Source: Bigelowiella natans CCMP2755 (lineage: Eukaryota; Cercozoa; Chlorarachniophyceae). From it: a DNA stretch of 55,000 bases. Under the pieces are notes generated by a model. The model was given only the letters and a program-made list of their open reading frames with translations, ran no database searches and was not told the DNA's origin. This document shows positions 13,817 through 25,636 of this stretch, one piece after another. A program made the position numbers and the translations under genes. Position 1 is the first letter of the stretch. Every line of letters starts with the position of its first letter. The stretch spans positions 1 through 55,000 of the forward strand of contig ADNK01001091.1 of assembly GCA_000320545.1 (NCBI GenBank), in the 5' to 3' direction.

Positions 13817-15522
13817 CGTCAAAGCGGCGTGAGAGCGTCTGCACAGGTTTGCGTGTGTGTGTTCATTATGTGTAACCTAGTATGCAGGAAACCCAAAACT
13901 TACAATCGATGTATGAATTATGATCGGTACAACAACAACAACTACTACTTCTACTACTACCTCTTCTTGATCGTTTGTTGGCTTGAGGCTTGGTTCTGGG
14001 AAGGCCTCCTCTATCTCGTCGAGGATGTTGCTAGATTCCCAGACCATCTTTCCTGTGGATTGTCATGTTTCGGCTGCTACATCTCTTCAAATTGCCGCGC
14101 ACACATCATGCATGCATGCATGCCTCCCTCAGAGAAGGCCTGTCATGTGTGCATGTATGGCACATTTCTTATTCAAATTTGAAAACAAAAATAAAAAGAA
14201 CCGTTTATGAGCGCCGCAGGTGTCTGTGCTGTAGGAACGAGCTCTTTGTACCTGTGATTCGACATCGCCGCCATCATCAAACACAGCAAACGTTCCCAAC
14301 ACTCCGACGCAGCATCGCTTATGCTCGTACATCATCATCATCACCACCACCACCACCATAGATCGATCATTACCATTCTGGTTTGTCAAACAGGTCAATC
14401 AAATACTGCTCAAACTTTATGTCCTATATAATCCATGATAGATATACGTGATGAATGTGTTGTAAAGTTAGCACACAGCTCCCAACTTGTTACCGTGTAA
14501 AATTTGATCTTGTGTTTTACCATATTTGCACGTCACCAACCCATACAATGTAATAGAGACGAATAGTCTTTCTTGTAACTAATAACTTCTTGTGACTATC
14601 ATGAATATGCCCCCAACACAAAAAAAGAAAGATGCATGCTATTGTTGCGTGCGGCAACCCCAAGCAGGAACTCTTCTTCGCACTATAGTTCCGAGTAGTT
14701 ACACAACGGTTGGAACTCTTACAAACAGTTGAACGATACATCGACATATAGTCCCCAATTTAACTACGAAATGATTTGCATCATCTTCTATAATATATGA
14801 TCCACCTTTTCAAGGAGTGCTAGCCATACCCTTTCACAGAAGGGACACCATGCATTTGTGTCGCGGTAAAGGATCACCGGCTGGTTTTTGCTCGCCCTGA
14901 AAACATATATTTGTTTGTTAAGTGGAAGACACAGTAGAATAAATCTACTGCAGTAAAGTCTACGATGGGCAATACAGAGTGTATAAACGATGATATTGAA
15001 TCAATAGCGACATCAAATAAAACATATTGGGGAAAAAATATATCGAAACATTCAACCGCGAAGGGCTAGAGGCTATGCTTTCTTCCACAACTCTTCCCGC
15101 AACTGTGGTGGGCGCAACTGGATACTGCCTCACGGTGAAATCACGCAGGATCTCTTTTACATTGGCCATTTCTCCCAGATCCTCCCAGCTTGGTGTGCCT
15201 ATGTAGGAGAATACGAGTTTTGGTTTGTTTAGAATCCGGCATGACGTGGGAATTTACCTGAAGATTTGGGCTGTCTAATATGCCTCATATAACGCCGTGA
15301 ATTTTGCAAAGAAGATAACCTCCTTCTGTATCCTAGCCCTTTCGACGCCTCCTGATAAACTGAAGGAGTCGATAATCGGTTTCCTACTGCCGAACCAATC
15401 GGATGGGTTTCGAACGACCCTATCGTTCGCAACTGCAATGTAAATACAGTCGCGACGGCAAGAGTGCCCAAGAAGAATAGCCTGACATGACTGTTTGAAC
15501 TTGTCGTGGATGTAGAACCCAT
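11491..15522 (-). CDS. Glutathione S-transferase-like protein, probably plastid-targeted
   Basis: Thirteen exons (15522-15258, 15198-15057, 14896-14806, 14423-14374, 14251-14202, 14052-13961, 13691-13640, 13419-13368, 13066-12992, 12886-12776, 12484-12259, 11816-11700, 11559-11491) keep phase and give 463 residues. The N-terminus has a hydrophobic segment ([17 protein letters not shown]) followed by a basic, hydroxylated stretch, which fits a bipartite plastid presequence. A thioredoxin-fold GST N-domain follows, with [20 protein letters not shown] (catalytic-type Cys), [17 protein letters not shown] and [11 protein letters not shown]. The all-helical C-domain includes [28 protein letters not shown] and YPNLNAWFKAM, and ends with a region around [18 protein letters not shown]. 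The family uses glutathione in redox or conjugation reactions; the substrate is unknown. The donor at 13640 is the least certain. Confidence 0.88.
11997..12215. repeat. Compound microsatellite (AT)n-(CA)n-(GA)n-(AT)n
   Basis: A long (AT)n tract at about 12003-12060 is followed by a CA/GCACAC-rich stretch, a (GA)n tract at 12121-12148 and another (AT)n tract at about 12190-12222. It lies in the GST intron between exons ending at 12259 and starting at 11816. Open frames here are artefacts of the repeats. Confidence 0.95.
13088..13202. repeat. Compound microsatellite (AT)n-(CT)n-(GT)n
   Basis: (AT)n at about 13090-13121, (CT)n at about 13123-13150 and (GT)n at 13171-13202 sit in the GST intron immediately upstream of the acceptor at 13067, where the minus-strand intron ends in an AT-rich tract. 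Confidence 0.95.
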
Positions 15523-15706
15523 TTCTCTTGTTGGATGGCGAAGACCGGACAAGTAATCTGTGCTCTTTCGGTTTTCACCTTGCAATTATGTATAGAGTAT
15601 TTGAGAACTCAAGGAGTAACAATGGACAACCCTCCGAGATGAATTAACTAGTATTAGCGTGTAGTCACACGGGATGCTAGATGAAAGATTCATGTACTTA
15701 TGAGAA

Positions 15707-16028
15707 TCACAACCACGTTCCCCTCCACTGGCAGCCAGAGCTTCCACAAGACTCGTATGTGGCGAGGTTGGTAGGAACAGTGCACTTCGGCACTTCTATT
15801 TTAGGAAATTTCAAGGAAATTTCAACTATCGTCTCTCCCACCTGCATGATCTAAGGCAAAAATACCAATAATTGTCCTATTGTTTAATGACGTCACTGAC
15901 CGGTAGTGGCTCTTCCCTTTTTAAGGCAGAAAAGCCAAAAGGAGCCCGTATTGATCTACTCGTAGAATTCCAAAAACGCTTCCCTCGCAAGGCGATAAAA
16001 ATATCCGTGTCCGTGTCATCCGGACCGG
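15707..16028 (-). CDS. Unidentified 3' gene fragment (two exons)
   Basis: Two phase-compatible minus exons, 16028-15901 and 15850-15707, encode about 90 residues ending in a TGA. The first contains DDTDTDIFIALRGKRFW and the second VEISLKFPKIEVPKC and a short Cys cluster. The acceptor before 16028 requires an upstream exon; a possible continuation lies near 16735-16570 on the same strand, but I could not join it. The DTDTDIFIAL strand vaguely recalls PLAT-type beta domains, which is a guess. It would be divergent from the fucosyltransferase gene. Confidence 0.35.
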
Positions 16029-17146
16029 CTGTGGCGGGACAATTTTACATGCCGTAGCAAATTCCCTTTCTTATGTTTGGCTTGTTTTGCTGTTTTTACC
16101 TGATGTGAAGGAAAATGTTCTTTTTCTGGGCATGAAATCAGAAGAAATATTTTGTACATTTGTGATGACAATTTCCATGGATTTTAAATTTATGCAAGCT
16201 TACCAAATGTTGCAATGTCGCACCTAAATTTTACACTGACATTTGATAGGCAACAGATTCTCGAATCATTTGCAGAGACTTAGAAAGTAATATATATTCG
16301 TTTTTGTTTGAGGAGCGAATTTCTACTCCTTTTCGCATCTCTCTTCTATGTCTCTTGGAAGCTATCATCCATCAATGTCAAGTAAAACATTGTACATTTA
16401 ATCTCTTTTGTGCAGAAAGTAAAGAAAAAAACCACATGAAAGCGATAATGTGAAGATGCCAGACGATTCTCGCTCATGACAAAGAACTCATGAAAACAAT
16501 GATTTTGTTCGAAACACATTTGATTTAGACAATGATGCCTGACGAAATATGGATTACATGAAAAATTACGCTTCCGGAATCAACCTTTGGAACGTCTCTC
16601 TCAGCTTTATTTCTTCTCTCTTGCCAGTCTCTTTCTTGTTTACTTCCTCCGGAATCCAGAAATATGAGGGAAGACAAGAGAAAATGCCCTCAATTTCAGC
16701 AATCAGGTTCACCACATTTGCCCGTCGCTAGTCAGTTCAATATTTTGACAAATCAAAATCTATTTTCTTATAAATAGCTGACATTTTGTGTCTTTGATAT
16801 TAATTTAGAGTTTACATTTCATTTTTTGGCCTAATCACATTGCCATTTTATGCTGAGCTATAACCTGTCCCTTCGCGTCTGCTCAGAGCGCCTTCCTTTA
16901 AAAAACAAAGTGTCCTTTGTATTGTCATTTTTTTAACTGGAGCTGATGTCGTATTTGTAATTTGAAACCGTTTTGGATACATTTTCTCTTCTCTGTGGAC
17001 ACGTCTCAGCTGAATTCGGCTGAAGCCTCTGGAAGCCACAGATACGCGGCCGGCCTTCACCACACAACACACAATCCATTGTTGTGACCACCCGAAATTA
17101 CCAAGTGTATCCAGCCACACCCACACGTTCTTTAACAACTCACACG
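16029..17146. other. AT-rich spacer upstream of the fucosyltransferase-like gene
   Basis: This is AT-rich sequence without microsatellites. A minus-strand open stretch at about 16735-16570 (with NVVNLIAEIEGIFSCL) might be an exon of the fragment at 16028-15707. The last 100 bases before 17147 probably hold the 5' leader of the downstream gene. Nothing else is recognised. Confidence 0.4.
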
Positions 17147-18388
17147 ATGTCTGGCACAACTGCAACGGAGCGAGGATTAGATGCCCTTTCTGGCTCAGTT
17201 GCCTCCTGGTTGGTTAACGAAAGCCAGGGACCGTCAACTGTCTTGACTTCGGGGTCGATGATTTTTCTCATCTTCTCAGTGCTCTCTGCTGCTATGTACT
17301 GGGCCTTCGAGAGGAAAATACAAAACTTCCTTAAGCACCTGCAGATCTACCAAGTTTTACGAGCCCAGTTTCTGCGTCCTTACGTCGTAAAGGACAGCGT
17401 GATATGGCCAAGATACACGAACCAGCTGGGGAATAACCTTTTTCAGTATGCATATGCAAGGCTCAGAGCGAAGTATCTTGGTCTGAGATTTGCAGCTGGA
17501 CAACTCAATCAAGATGTTTTCCATGCCGACGTAGCCAAGTTGACCGGAAAGGGAGATAAAAGCGGGGAGAATTCAAACCCATTCTCGAAAGCAAGCCCAT
17601 TCGAGTTCCTTGAATCCCAGGCAGATTACAGCGGAGCAAACTACGCCAACTTTTCACAAAAACTTATGTCTCAGTATCCTGAGATGTCACGTGTCCCATC
17701 AAACCCAGATCTGAGGAATGAGGCCGACCGCCAGGAAAAATTCTTGAAGTCCACTCCGAACGCCTTTGCACAGCACATGAAATTCTACGAGAAAGATTGT
17801 GATCTGATCCGTGCATGGATGTGCCCAAGTGTTGAAAGTCACTCTAAGTCAATTGCTCGTGCTAATGCTCTGGGCGTTGGCAGAGACGATACAATTGTAT
17901 TCCATCTTCGCTTTGCTGGTGCAGTCGAGGGAATCTTTGCTGACCCTACCTACCACGAGCTGCCTTTCTCATACTACACTGACGTCCTGCGCCGCCACGG
18001 GAAATGTGCACGAGCTATTCTTGTCCATGATCCCAAGAGCAAAGGCAGTGCCCAAGCTGTCGCTCGGCTGCTCAAAAGCGAATCCCCATCGCTTGAAATC
18101 ACTCAACAGTGCGCTTCACGATGCGATGACTTCGTCGTAATGTACATGGCCAAGAATCTTGCTCTCTCTGTCTCAACTTTTGCATGGTGGGCAGGATTCC
18201 TAGGTCGGAAACACAAGCAGACCATCTTTTATCCTCGACACAAGGCTGTATCATGGTATAACCCAAGACGGCTCAAGACTTGGTACAATCAATTAATGCC
18301 ATCCAACGATGCTGCATATCTCCCAGTTTTCTATACTACTGCGAAGGAGGCCGTCGAATGCAAAGCGAACATGTCGTCGTCAATCTAA
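17147..18388 (+). CDS. Glycosyltransferase family 11-like (alpha-1,2-fucosyltransferase-like), intronless
   Basis: A single exon of 413 residues starting MSGTTATERGL. A hydrophobic segment at about residues 36-54 (SMIFLIFSVLSAAMYWAF) fits a type II Golgi anchor. The luminal part opens with NQLGNNLFQYAYARLRAKYL, the GT11 motif that binds GDP-fucose together with a later H-x-R element; here VFHLRFAGA is in place of the usual HVRRGD type. Near the C-terminus STFAWWAGFLG corresponds to the GT11 'S-x-x-WW-a-x-f' motif. The family moves fucose from GDP-fucose onto galactose of glycans. The divergent H-x-R loop leaves the sugar specificity open. It is intronless among intron-rich neighbours, so retroposition or acquisition is possible. 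A GDP-sugar-type transporter lies 4 kb away. Confidence 0.75.
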   Translation: MSGTTATERGLDALSGSVASWLVNESQGPSTVLTSGSMIFLIFSVLSAAMYWAFERKIQNFLKHLQIYQVLRAQFLRPYVVKDSVIWPRYTNQLGNNLFQYAYARLRAKYLGLRFAAGQLNQDVFHADVAKLTGKGDKSGENSNPFSKASPFEFLESQADYSGANYANFSQKLMSQYPEMSRVPSNPDLRNEADRQEKFLKSTPNAFAQHMKFYEKDCDLIRAWMCPSVESHSKSIARANALGVGRDDTIVFHLRFAGAVEGIFADPTYHELPFSYYTDVLRRHGKCARAILVHDPKSKGSAQAVARLLKSESPSLEITQQCASRCDDFVVMYMAKNLALSVSTFAWWAGFLGRKHKQTIFYPRHKAVSWYNPRRLKTWYNQLMPSNDAAYLPVFYTTAKEAVECKANMSSSI

Positions 18389-18419
18389 ATCGACTTCTTT
18401 GTGTGACGATACGTTCGGA

Positions 18420-18764
18420 GAAGTCCGGGTCTCCATGACTCCTAAGAGAGTCATGGATTCCATGGCGGAAGGAAAGTAAGAAGTCCGGGAACATTTCAAT
18501 GGTCCATGGCACATTTGTAACAATTGTTACAAACCGAATTTAGTATCATTACCAATGCTCGAGTCGAGCTAGACGAAAAGCACAATAATTACACCATATC
18601 TTCAACAAAGAATTTTTAACACCCAGGGAACTTTTTTGTAACTTATTTTAAGCGTAGGTGGTCTACTCCTTTACGTCCTTTAAGTTCCACTGATAAACTA
18701 ATTGAGTTATCGATTGAAGTCCGGGAAACGAATTACGTTTTCATGGCATCGATTGAAATCCGGG
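18420..18764. repeat. Four dispersed GAARTCCGGG repeats
   Basis: GAAGTCCGGG occurs at 18420-18429, 18480-18489 and 18716-18725, and the variant GAAATCCGGG at 18755-18764. The last three are followed by AA or GGAA and then, within about 15-40 bases, by a CCATGG- or CATGG-containing word. They start about 30 bases after the stop of the intronless gene. Confidence 0.7.
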
Positions 18765-19254
18765 AATGTGTCAACATTCCATGGTACTGTTACATAGAGA
18801 TAATAAGCAACAACATAGTGTCTGCATCCTAGATAAAAAAATATCATACTAACATCCGAGGGAGGAAGATATCATCAACCCGTAAATCTTAATATAAGCC
18901 TAGATCTAGATCGCTTCAAATCACACAGGAAAAAAATATTGAAATGTTACAATGTGGTGATAAATTATTTGCGAGGAAAGATCGTCAATTTTCTTGCACC
19001 TGAAGGTTGTGTACATTTTATTCATTTCTCGAAGACTGACTATGCCGGAAGTTAAGAAAGGGCATTTCATGTTCAATTTCGAAGCTAGGCTCTTCATCTC
19101 TTTTTGATTATAATAATGCACATCAAGTTTACTAAAAGATGTTTAATGGCACATCGAATCAAAGAACTGTATCCATGTGGTTACATCCTAATGCATGCGC
19201 GGCGTCATGCTACATGCTACACTTGCACACATACCATCACGATACCATGCGCAC

Positions 19255-19351
19255 AGCCTTTAAAGGCTATATAGCGTACGCACGAGCCACATATGTCTCA
19301 CGGAACATGTGTGCCTTTGACCAGGTACGCTCTATATAGCCTTTAAAGGCT
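19255..19351. repeat. Inverted repeat with 25-27 bp arms
   Basis: The left arm 19255-19279 (AGCCTTTAAAGGCTATATAG then CGTAC) pairs with the right arm 19325-19351 with a 2-base bulge. The spacer is 45 bases. Each arm also contains its own palindrome, AGCCTTTAAAGGCT. It could form a hairpin or be a tiny terminal-inverted-repeat element. Confidence 0.75.
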
Positions 19352-19785
19352 ATATATACATGGAGATCAAAGCTAATAATGCTGCTGAACCGTTGCTGCG
19401 CTGCAACAATGACTAAGAAACGAGTGTGTAACCAAGCTAGCAGTTGTACGCTTGACATATGTAGCAGATACAAACAAAAATGTGTATGCTATTCCTTTTT
19501 GCTTGCGTATAGCATGTACTATAGCGTTCACTGTGCTCCTCGGAATTCATGTCTGTAAAGCTAGATTGTGTAATTTAATAATAATAGCTGAAGCAGAGTT
19601 TATCTACGATTGCACGTTCCTTCACCATAACTTTTCGGCAGTAACTATAACCAAACATATATATCTAGCATAAATGTGTATATGTTACGTATTGATGTGC
19701 CTGCTGCGTAGATGGATCATCTATCACTAGATCATCTCGTTCACTACTGCTAGACTGGTATGTCGGAAAGAGTGGGAACGGTTGA

Positions 19786-21529
19786 CTATTTGCCCCCCCG
19801 CTCCATCATCAAACGCGCAGTATAATTCATTCCTGTGCTCCCTATTGTAATGACCGCAAAAGAAGACGAGATGGAAAAAATTAAGTGATGCGTGTTGCCA
19901 ATTATAGTCGATCAAATACCTATCTTTTTTTTGTACGCATCGGCTGCTGCCTTTTTCCGTTGCATTTCTAACCACTTGCCTTCCAACCGTCGGGATCCTT
20001 GCTTCTTAGCTTTGGATCGCTTGAACTCATTTTCCAAGACATTCTAAAGTGTGAGGAAGGTTAGAATCTGATATTGATTTCTGAGAGTTGGTACACTGAT
20101 ACCGTTGCTTCTCTCAGTGCGCAAATCCATTTTTCGCATTCTTCAACACTTTCAGCATCCATCTCCATCAAAATCTAAATAAATCATTTTCCCGCCCACA
20201 TTTAATTAATAAAGTCCCACCATTGAATGACAGGTTTCTCAAATGAGTTTTAACAGACCTCTCCCTGTGTACTTCTAAGCCTCACAGTCTTACTGCCGTT
20301 TCCTGGCGTAACTGCGGACAATCTAACGAACCGGACAAAATCATACACACACTACACATACATGGAATCGAAAAAAATGGAGTCGAAAGGGGGAAGATTA
20401 CGTATCTAACTGGAGAACCCCTTCTCTCAAAGGCGAGCCCTTTTTCTAAGAGAATTAATGTAACTTTTTCAGTCATTTGCAGGGAAAATGATCCTAGTCT
20501 TCTCTACTCCTCTCTTCGACCTTTGCCAGGGTTTGCCATTCCAATGAGACTTATACATAACAGAAAAAGAACATTGCTCAAAAAGAAGCATAACATTCCC
20601 ACCACACGAGCATCAGAATACGACCTAAATCTGAACTGATCTGGACCCACACCATCTATGATATCGCAATCACATACACGTTTAGATTTCAGCTTAAGGG
20701 AAGATAGATGAAATGAGGTTTTGCTATACATCACAGCTTTTCCGCTCTGCCTTAGAAAACATCGAAGACATGCCAGAGAGGAAGCCTCCGGTTGTTTCAC
20801 AGCTGAGACGAAGGGATTTCAACGACAAATTCTGCAGGAATTACTGTCTATATATTAGACCAAACCTTCGGTGACAGCTAAGCAGCTCGAATGATCTGAC
20901 ATTTCAAGGTTGTTTGAATGAGTTTGCAAGCTAAAGAAACGAAGAGGAGGTCGATATCTACGACAGCAAGAGGGTCAGATTGAGGCATCTCCAAATAAAT
21001 TTCAATTCATATTTATACGTTTCGTTTCTAACATGCAACATTTCCAAAGTAAACGGCCCGCATCTTCTATTGTAGCTTGCAACAGCGCGGTTTGAAACTT
21101 CTCACCCTCCCATTTGCAGAGCTGGAAGAAGATGTTGCTCGAAGCGCCGCCTTCGAACTTCCTCTAATGATTGGCGTAGTTTTTGGACAACAAATCAGAG
21201 CAGCCTTTTCAGGCATCATGCGAAAATGCTAGAAATAGACCTCTCTATTTTTATTGCTTCAGAACCACACGCAAAAAAGCAAGGGAATAATGTTACCCTT
21301 CGAAGATCCGGAAATTATGTCAGAGATTTTCTGACAGCAAGAGTCCGGCGGTAGCGAGTAGGAAGACGAGAGCGGCAGCTGCTCCTCACCTTCTTCTGCT
21401 ACATCTCGGCCAGACCCAAGCTCGGCCATTTCCTGGATTTCTTGCACTAGTACGAGTCCTGGTTGCTCATTCTGCGTCCCTCGATGTTGTTTTGGCGAGC
21501 TCTGTTCTGCTAGCTTGCTCGGTGCACAT
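19786..21529 (-). CDS. PH-domain-like protein (5' end unresolved)
   Basis: Ten phase-consistent exons: 21529-21297, 21163-21106, 20957-20866, 20802-20680, 20549-20521, 20445-20402, 20322-20259, 20174-20103, 20043-19920, 19841-19786. The second half of a PH fold is readable: GSPLREGVLQLD (strand), SKTVRLRSTQGEILMEMD (strands), then the C-terminal helix SVEECEKWICALREAT with the diagnostic Trp. A basic coiled-coil-like tail follows (FKRSKAKKQGSRRLEGKWLE). PH domains bind phosphoinositides or proteins at membranes; the specific role is unknown. The first half of the fold is weak, and exons before 21529 are required (a candidate is near 22078-21983). The four exons from 20322 to 19786 are the firmest. 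Confidence 0.6.
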
Positions 21530-22139
21530 CTGATAGCAATTTAGACAATATTCATTCGATATTAATCCCATATTTTATGTAAGTAAGCACTCACTAATAC
21601 GAGAGAAGAAGAAGCGAAAAGAATCATTCAAAACTAAAGGGTAGCGAAAATATGGTCTAAACTTCCTATAAAAACTGAAAGCAATACATATTGTTGTGGT
21701 AATCGTTGTCAATCACATTCTTGTTCGTTACAGTCAGTCGTGCTTGCATGTCGTAATCCGTCCAACGCTACGATTAGCTACGGAGCAGGGAAATTATAAG
21801 GAGAATAGCGGAGAAAAGGCGTAAAAGGGTAAAAACGCCCTGCATTCTTGATGACATCAGCGCTACTATGGTGATCATTTCTCGTTTGCCCCCGGAGACG
21901 CAAGGAAAGGCCTTCAGGTTCTTCCCCTCGCCCCCTTTTTGATTTGCCACTAGAAATGCATTCATGAGAAAGTAGAAGTTACATCTTATCGCTAGCTGTG
22001 CTTGCGTCTGTAAGTTGCTCGAGATCATGGGTGCCAAAATGAACTGCTGCTGCACAATGTTCCAGACGGCTGCTGCTTTATGTGGAAAAAAAAAATTGTC
22101 TTCGTTGCACATAACAATCACATGTTTCTACTGCAGATC

Positions 22140-22312
22140 ATATTTTGAATCATTGAAATGTTAGTAAAACATGGCACGCACACACAAACACACACACACA
22201 CACACACACACATTCATTTTTACGGTCCCTTCAGAAAATAAGAGGACGACGAAGAAGAAAGCAGAAGAACGGACTCTTACGAGAGCAGCCGATAGACACC
22301 TTCGATCTTCCA
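22140..22312. other. Divergent spacer, (CA)n tract
   Basis: The short region before the sugar-transporter start holds a (CA)n tract at about 22178-22211. It is the presumed promoter or 5' leader of that gene. Confidence 0.5.
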
Positions 22313-25168
22313 ATGTCGTTAAAATTTAACGGACGTGCCTCCTCAAAATTGGGGCTATCATGGAAGATCGTGCCCTGTTTGGCATATAGCACCTGCTCCA
22401 TTTGTATGGTAGGCTGATCATTCCTTCCGTCGTATGGAAATGCCGCACAAGATGTATAGAGGAGGAGGAGGACTTCATGTTGTCCAGTAGTGTATACGGA
22501 TGCCCATCCCGATTTTGTTCAATGATGCATGTCATGTTTCTATTCTTGGTCTCTCTCTTGAATTCCTTTTGTTGTCGGAAATAAACGGCAGTTTCACCGC
22601 TTCTTACACCACTTACCGTTCTGTATTCAGATGCTGCTGAACAAGACCCTAGCAAACAAAGGAGACAAGCTACCCCTTTCCTGTGTCATGCTCGTGCAGG
22701 TACCTTAGAGTTTATGGGAGGGCATGGGGTATAGGGTGAAGGGCGAAGAAAGCGGCACCCGTCATTAAAAATATAAGAATGGCAAGCAATGATGATTTAT
22801 CCGCATTTCCCGATTGAGTAAAATCATGAGGAAATTATATACTTTTAGAATTTCACCTCTTCTGAGCTTTGCTAGATTCCCTGTTGGGAAAGTCAATACC
22901 AAAAGTTTAATTCAGTTCCTCAGCACACCGATATGTAGCGTATCGAAGTGTGGGGGTCCAGAATTCACCGCCGCATAATGATATATGTGCGCTTTCCGTG
23001 CAGTCTCGCTGTCAGCACTCTCTTCTCTTTCTCTGGTGCCTTTGTCTAACCATCTATGATTCAACTACTACTACTACTATTATTATTATTTCTACTACTA
23101 CACCACCCAGAACCTTGTCACTCTTATGCTGATCTACATCTTCGACGCCATTTTGTCGGACAAAACCAAGAATTCGTGGAAAATGAAGATCCCCGCTTTC
23201 AGAGTCAGGGTATCTTGCATTTTATGCATAGGAATATAGCTCTGCCCTCTCCTCTTCGTTTCTCCCTTACTCTCCCGTCCCTCTTCACTAGCTTTCTCTA
23301 CTCTATCGATAATCTCCATTCTTTTTTAACACAGACGTGCATATTGTGGCTTCCCGTGAATATATTCTTCCTCACGATGCTATACAGCGGTTTCATAACT
23401 TTGAATAAGGTCTGCTCCCATGATTGGACTGATGTGATGATGATGACGATGATGATGATGATGCTTTTTGATTATTTGATTATTTATCATTGCTGCCTGC
23501 TGCTGAAACAGCAGCATTAAAACTGTTACAACGACGAACCTACCTACTACGAACATGCCAACCTGTATGATCACAAATCTTCAACAAAATTTCGTTGCAG
23601 CAACCATTCCCTTTCCTCCACCAATCCCCCCCCCCCCCCCTTCTCTCTCTGCGTGTGTGTGTGTGTGTGGTCGCCACTTGCCCATCATCATCTACCTTAT
23701 ACAATCAGGTGTCTGTGTCACTGGTGTCGGTGTGCAAGAACGTAACAAACGTTTTCACGACGATGGGCGATCGTCTTCTCTTCGGAGAACCTGTGTCCCT
23801 TCGAGTCATCTTTGCGCTTATGCTGATGATACTGGCGGCGTACATAGGTAAACAATGCCGTGAGCTCCTCCTCATGTCCTAGAGCATAGTCGTTGATGTG
23901 CTTGCGACGGATATTTAACGATACTACCCATAAATTTATTCGTAATATTTGTATCTGGGTAGGGACAGGTTGTAGGAGCAGTCAGCAGTAGTAGTAGTAG
24001 TAGTAGTAGCAGCACTCCATTGAGTATTATGAGTATCAGTGGCTCTCCCCTCCTCCCTTCACACGATCGATAAACTAACTCTGTGTCTTGCGCCTTAATT
24101 CTGTTCCAGGTGCCGCCGACGAGCTCTACATAAATAATGATGAATTCAACGTTGTGGTAAGTGAGAGAGAGAGAGAGAAGGGGAAGGAGGCGGGGAGTAG
24201 GGGGGTGGGACTAAAATAATCACCCCTCTTCTTTTCATATTTGGTGTAACATGGTCTCATTTTTTGCCTTTGGTGTCTTTGGATACTCGTGTTGTTGTTG
24301 TTATTGTTTTTACCGACGACGATGATTTAAACCTTCAGGCGGCCATTGCGATGTCAGTTAACTGTCTTAGCACGAGCGCGTATGGTCTCCAGATTAAGAT
24401 GTCCCAGAAAAAAACTAAGCTGTCCCCTTACGGGTCCATTAATATCATCATCATACATGCGAATCATTTACGACTGCTTTGTACATGCATGGAACTCTTC
24501 TTACTTGATCGAGAGATGTGATGACGACGACGACGACGACGATGATGATGATGATGATGATGATGACCATGGGACACAAGCAGCAACTACTACAACAACT
24601 ACTACAGTAATAACTACTTCGAAAGCCAAGTGTGATCATGATCTGTCTGTGATGATCCACAGTTGGGAGTGCATGATCTCTGCCCTCATCCTATCTCTCT
24701 CTCTTCTCTCTGCTTTATTATCCTTCAGATGCACATTTTACAACGCCCTTGCTGCCACGCCAATATGTTTCTTCTGGACGCTAAGGTAGTAGTAACAATA
24801 ATAAGTATGATGATAATGTCAGTTGTCTCACAATCATAATCATCACTATCATCGTCGTCGTCGTCGTCGTCATCATCATCATCATCATCCTGTTTCCCCC
24901 TACTACCTACCACGAATAGCACTGGCGAGCTGCAGCAATTTATTAGCCACCCGGGACTCACGGAACCACGATTCCTATGTAAGAGAGAGAGGCGGAAGGG
25001 GGGAATGCTTAGTGGGAATGGGGGACCGGGAAGGAAATGGGAATCGGGAAGAAATTGCCTATATTTTTGGTCCCCTCGCTTGGTAGGGGTGTTCCTCTTC
25101 TTGTCGATGTGCTGCACCGCTTTTGCTACCCTTGCTATATCATCGTCGTTTTTGTCATCGTCTTTATG

Positions 25169-25202
<34 letters not shown>

Positions 25203-25483
25203 TTACTCATCATCAGTCTCCTTGATCATGTCGTCGCTGATCGGGTTTGGTATCGGTTTCTCCGTCTTCTGGTGCATATCAGCAACGTCCCCCACCACAT
25301 ATGCTATGGTAATACTAGGGGTGGAGGGGGAGGGGGGGGAAGAAGCTTGAATATCATATGCGGTGTACTACATCTATCATCAACAGTAGACATCGTGCAG
25401 TCATTATAGTCTCTCTCATTAATAAATATCGCTCATCATCATCGTCGCCATCATCGTTATGATCTTATCGTTGTCATCGACAT

Positions 25484-25527
<44 letters not shown>

Positions 25528-25603
25528 GGTCGGGGCGGCGAATAAGATCCCTCTCTCGCTGATGGGAATCGTGTTGTTTAGGTAGAAGAAAGTGTTGATG
25601 AGC

Positions 25604-25636
<33 letters not shown>

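Larger units (their letters stand above)
18389..19785. other. Convergent spacer with short direct repeats and an inverted repeat
   Basis: This is the spacer between the fucosyltransferase-like gene and the PH-like gene. It holds four copies of a GAAGTCCGGG-like motif (18420-18764), a near-perfect inverted repeat at 19255-19351, and GCATGC-type words around 19190-19330. A minus open frame at about 19121-18921 has no family resemblance and is not called. Confidence 0.6.

Noticed and set aside
22280-22655. Minus-strand frame containing IEGVYRLL, which recalls a RhoGAP start
   Set aside because: It lies opposite the firmly supported first exons of the sugar transporter, and no further RhoGAP motif follows.
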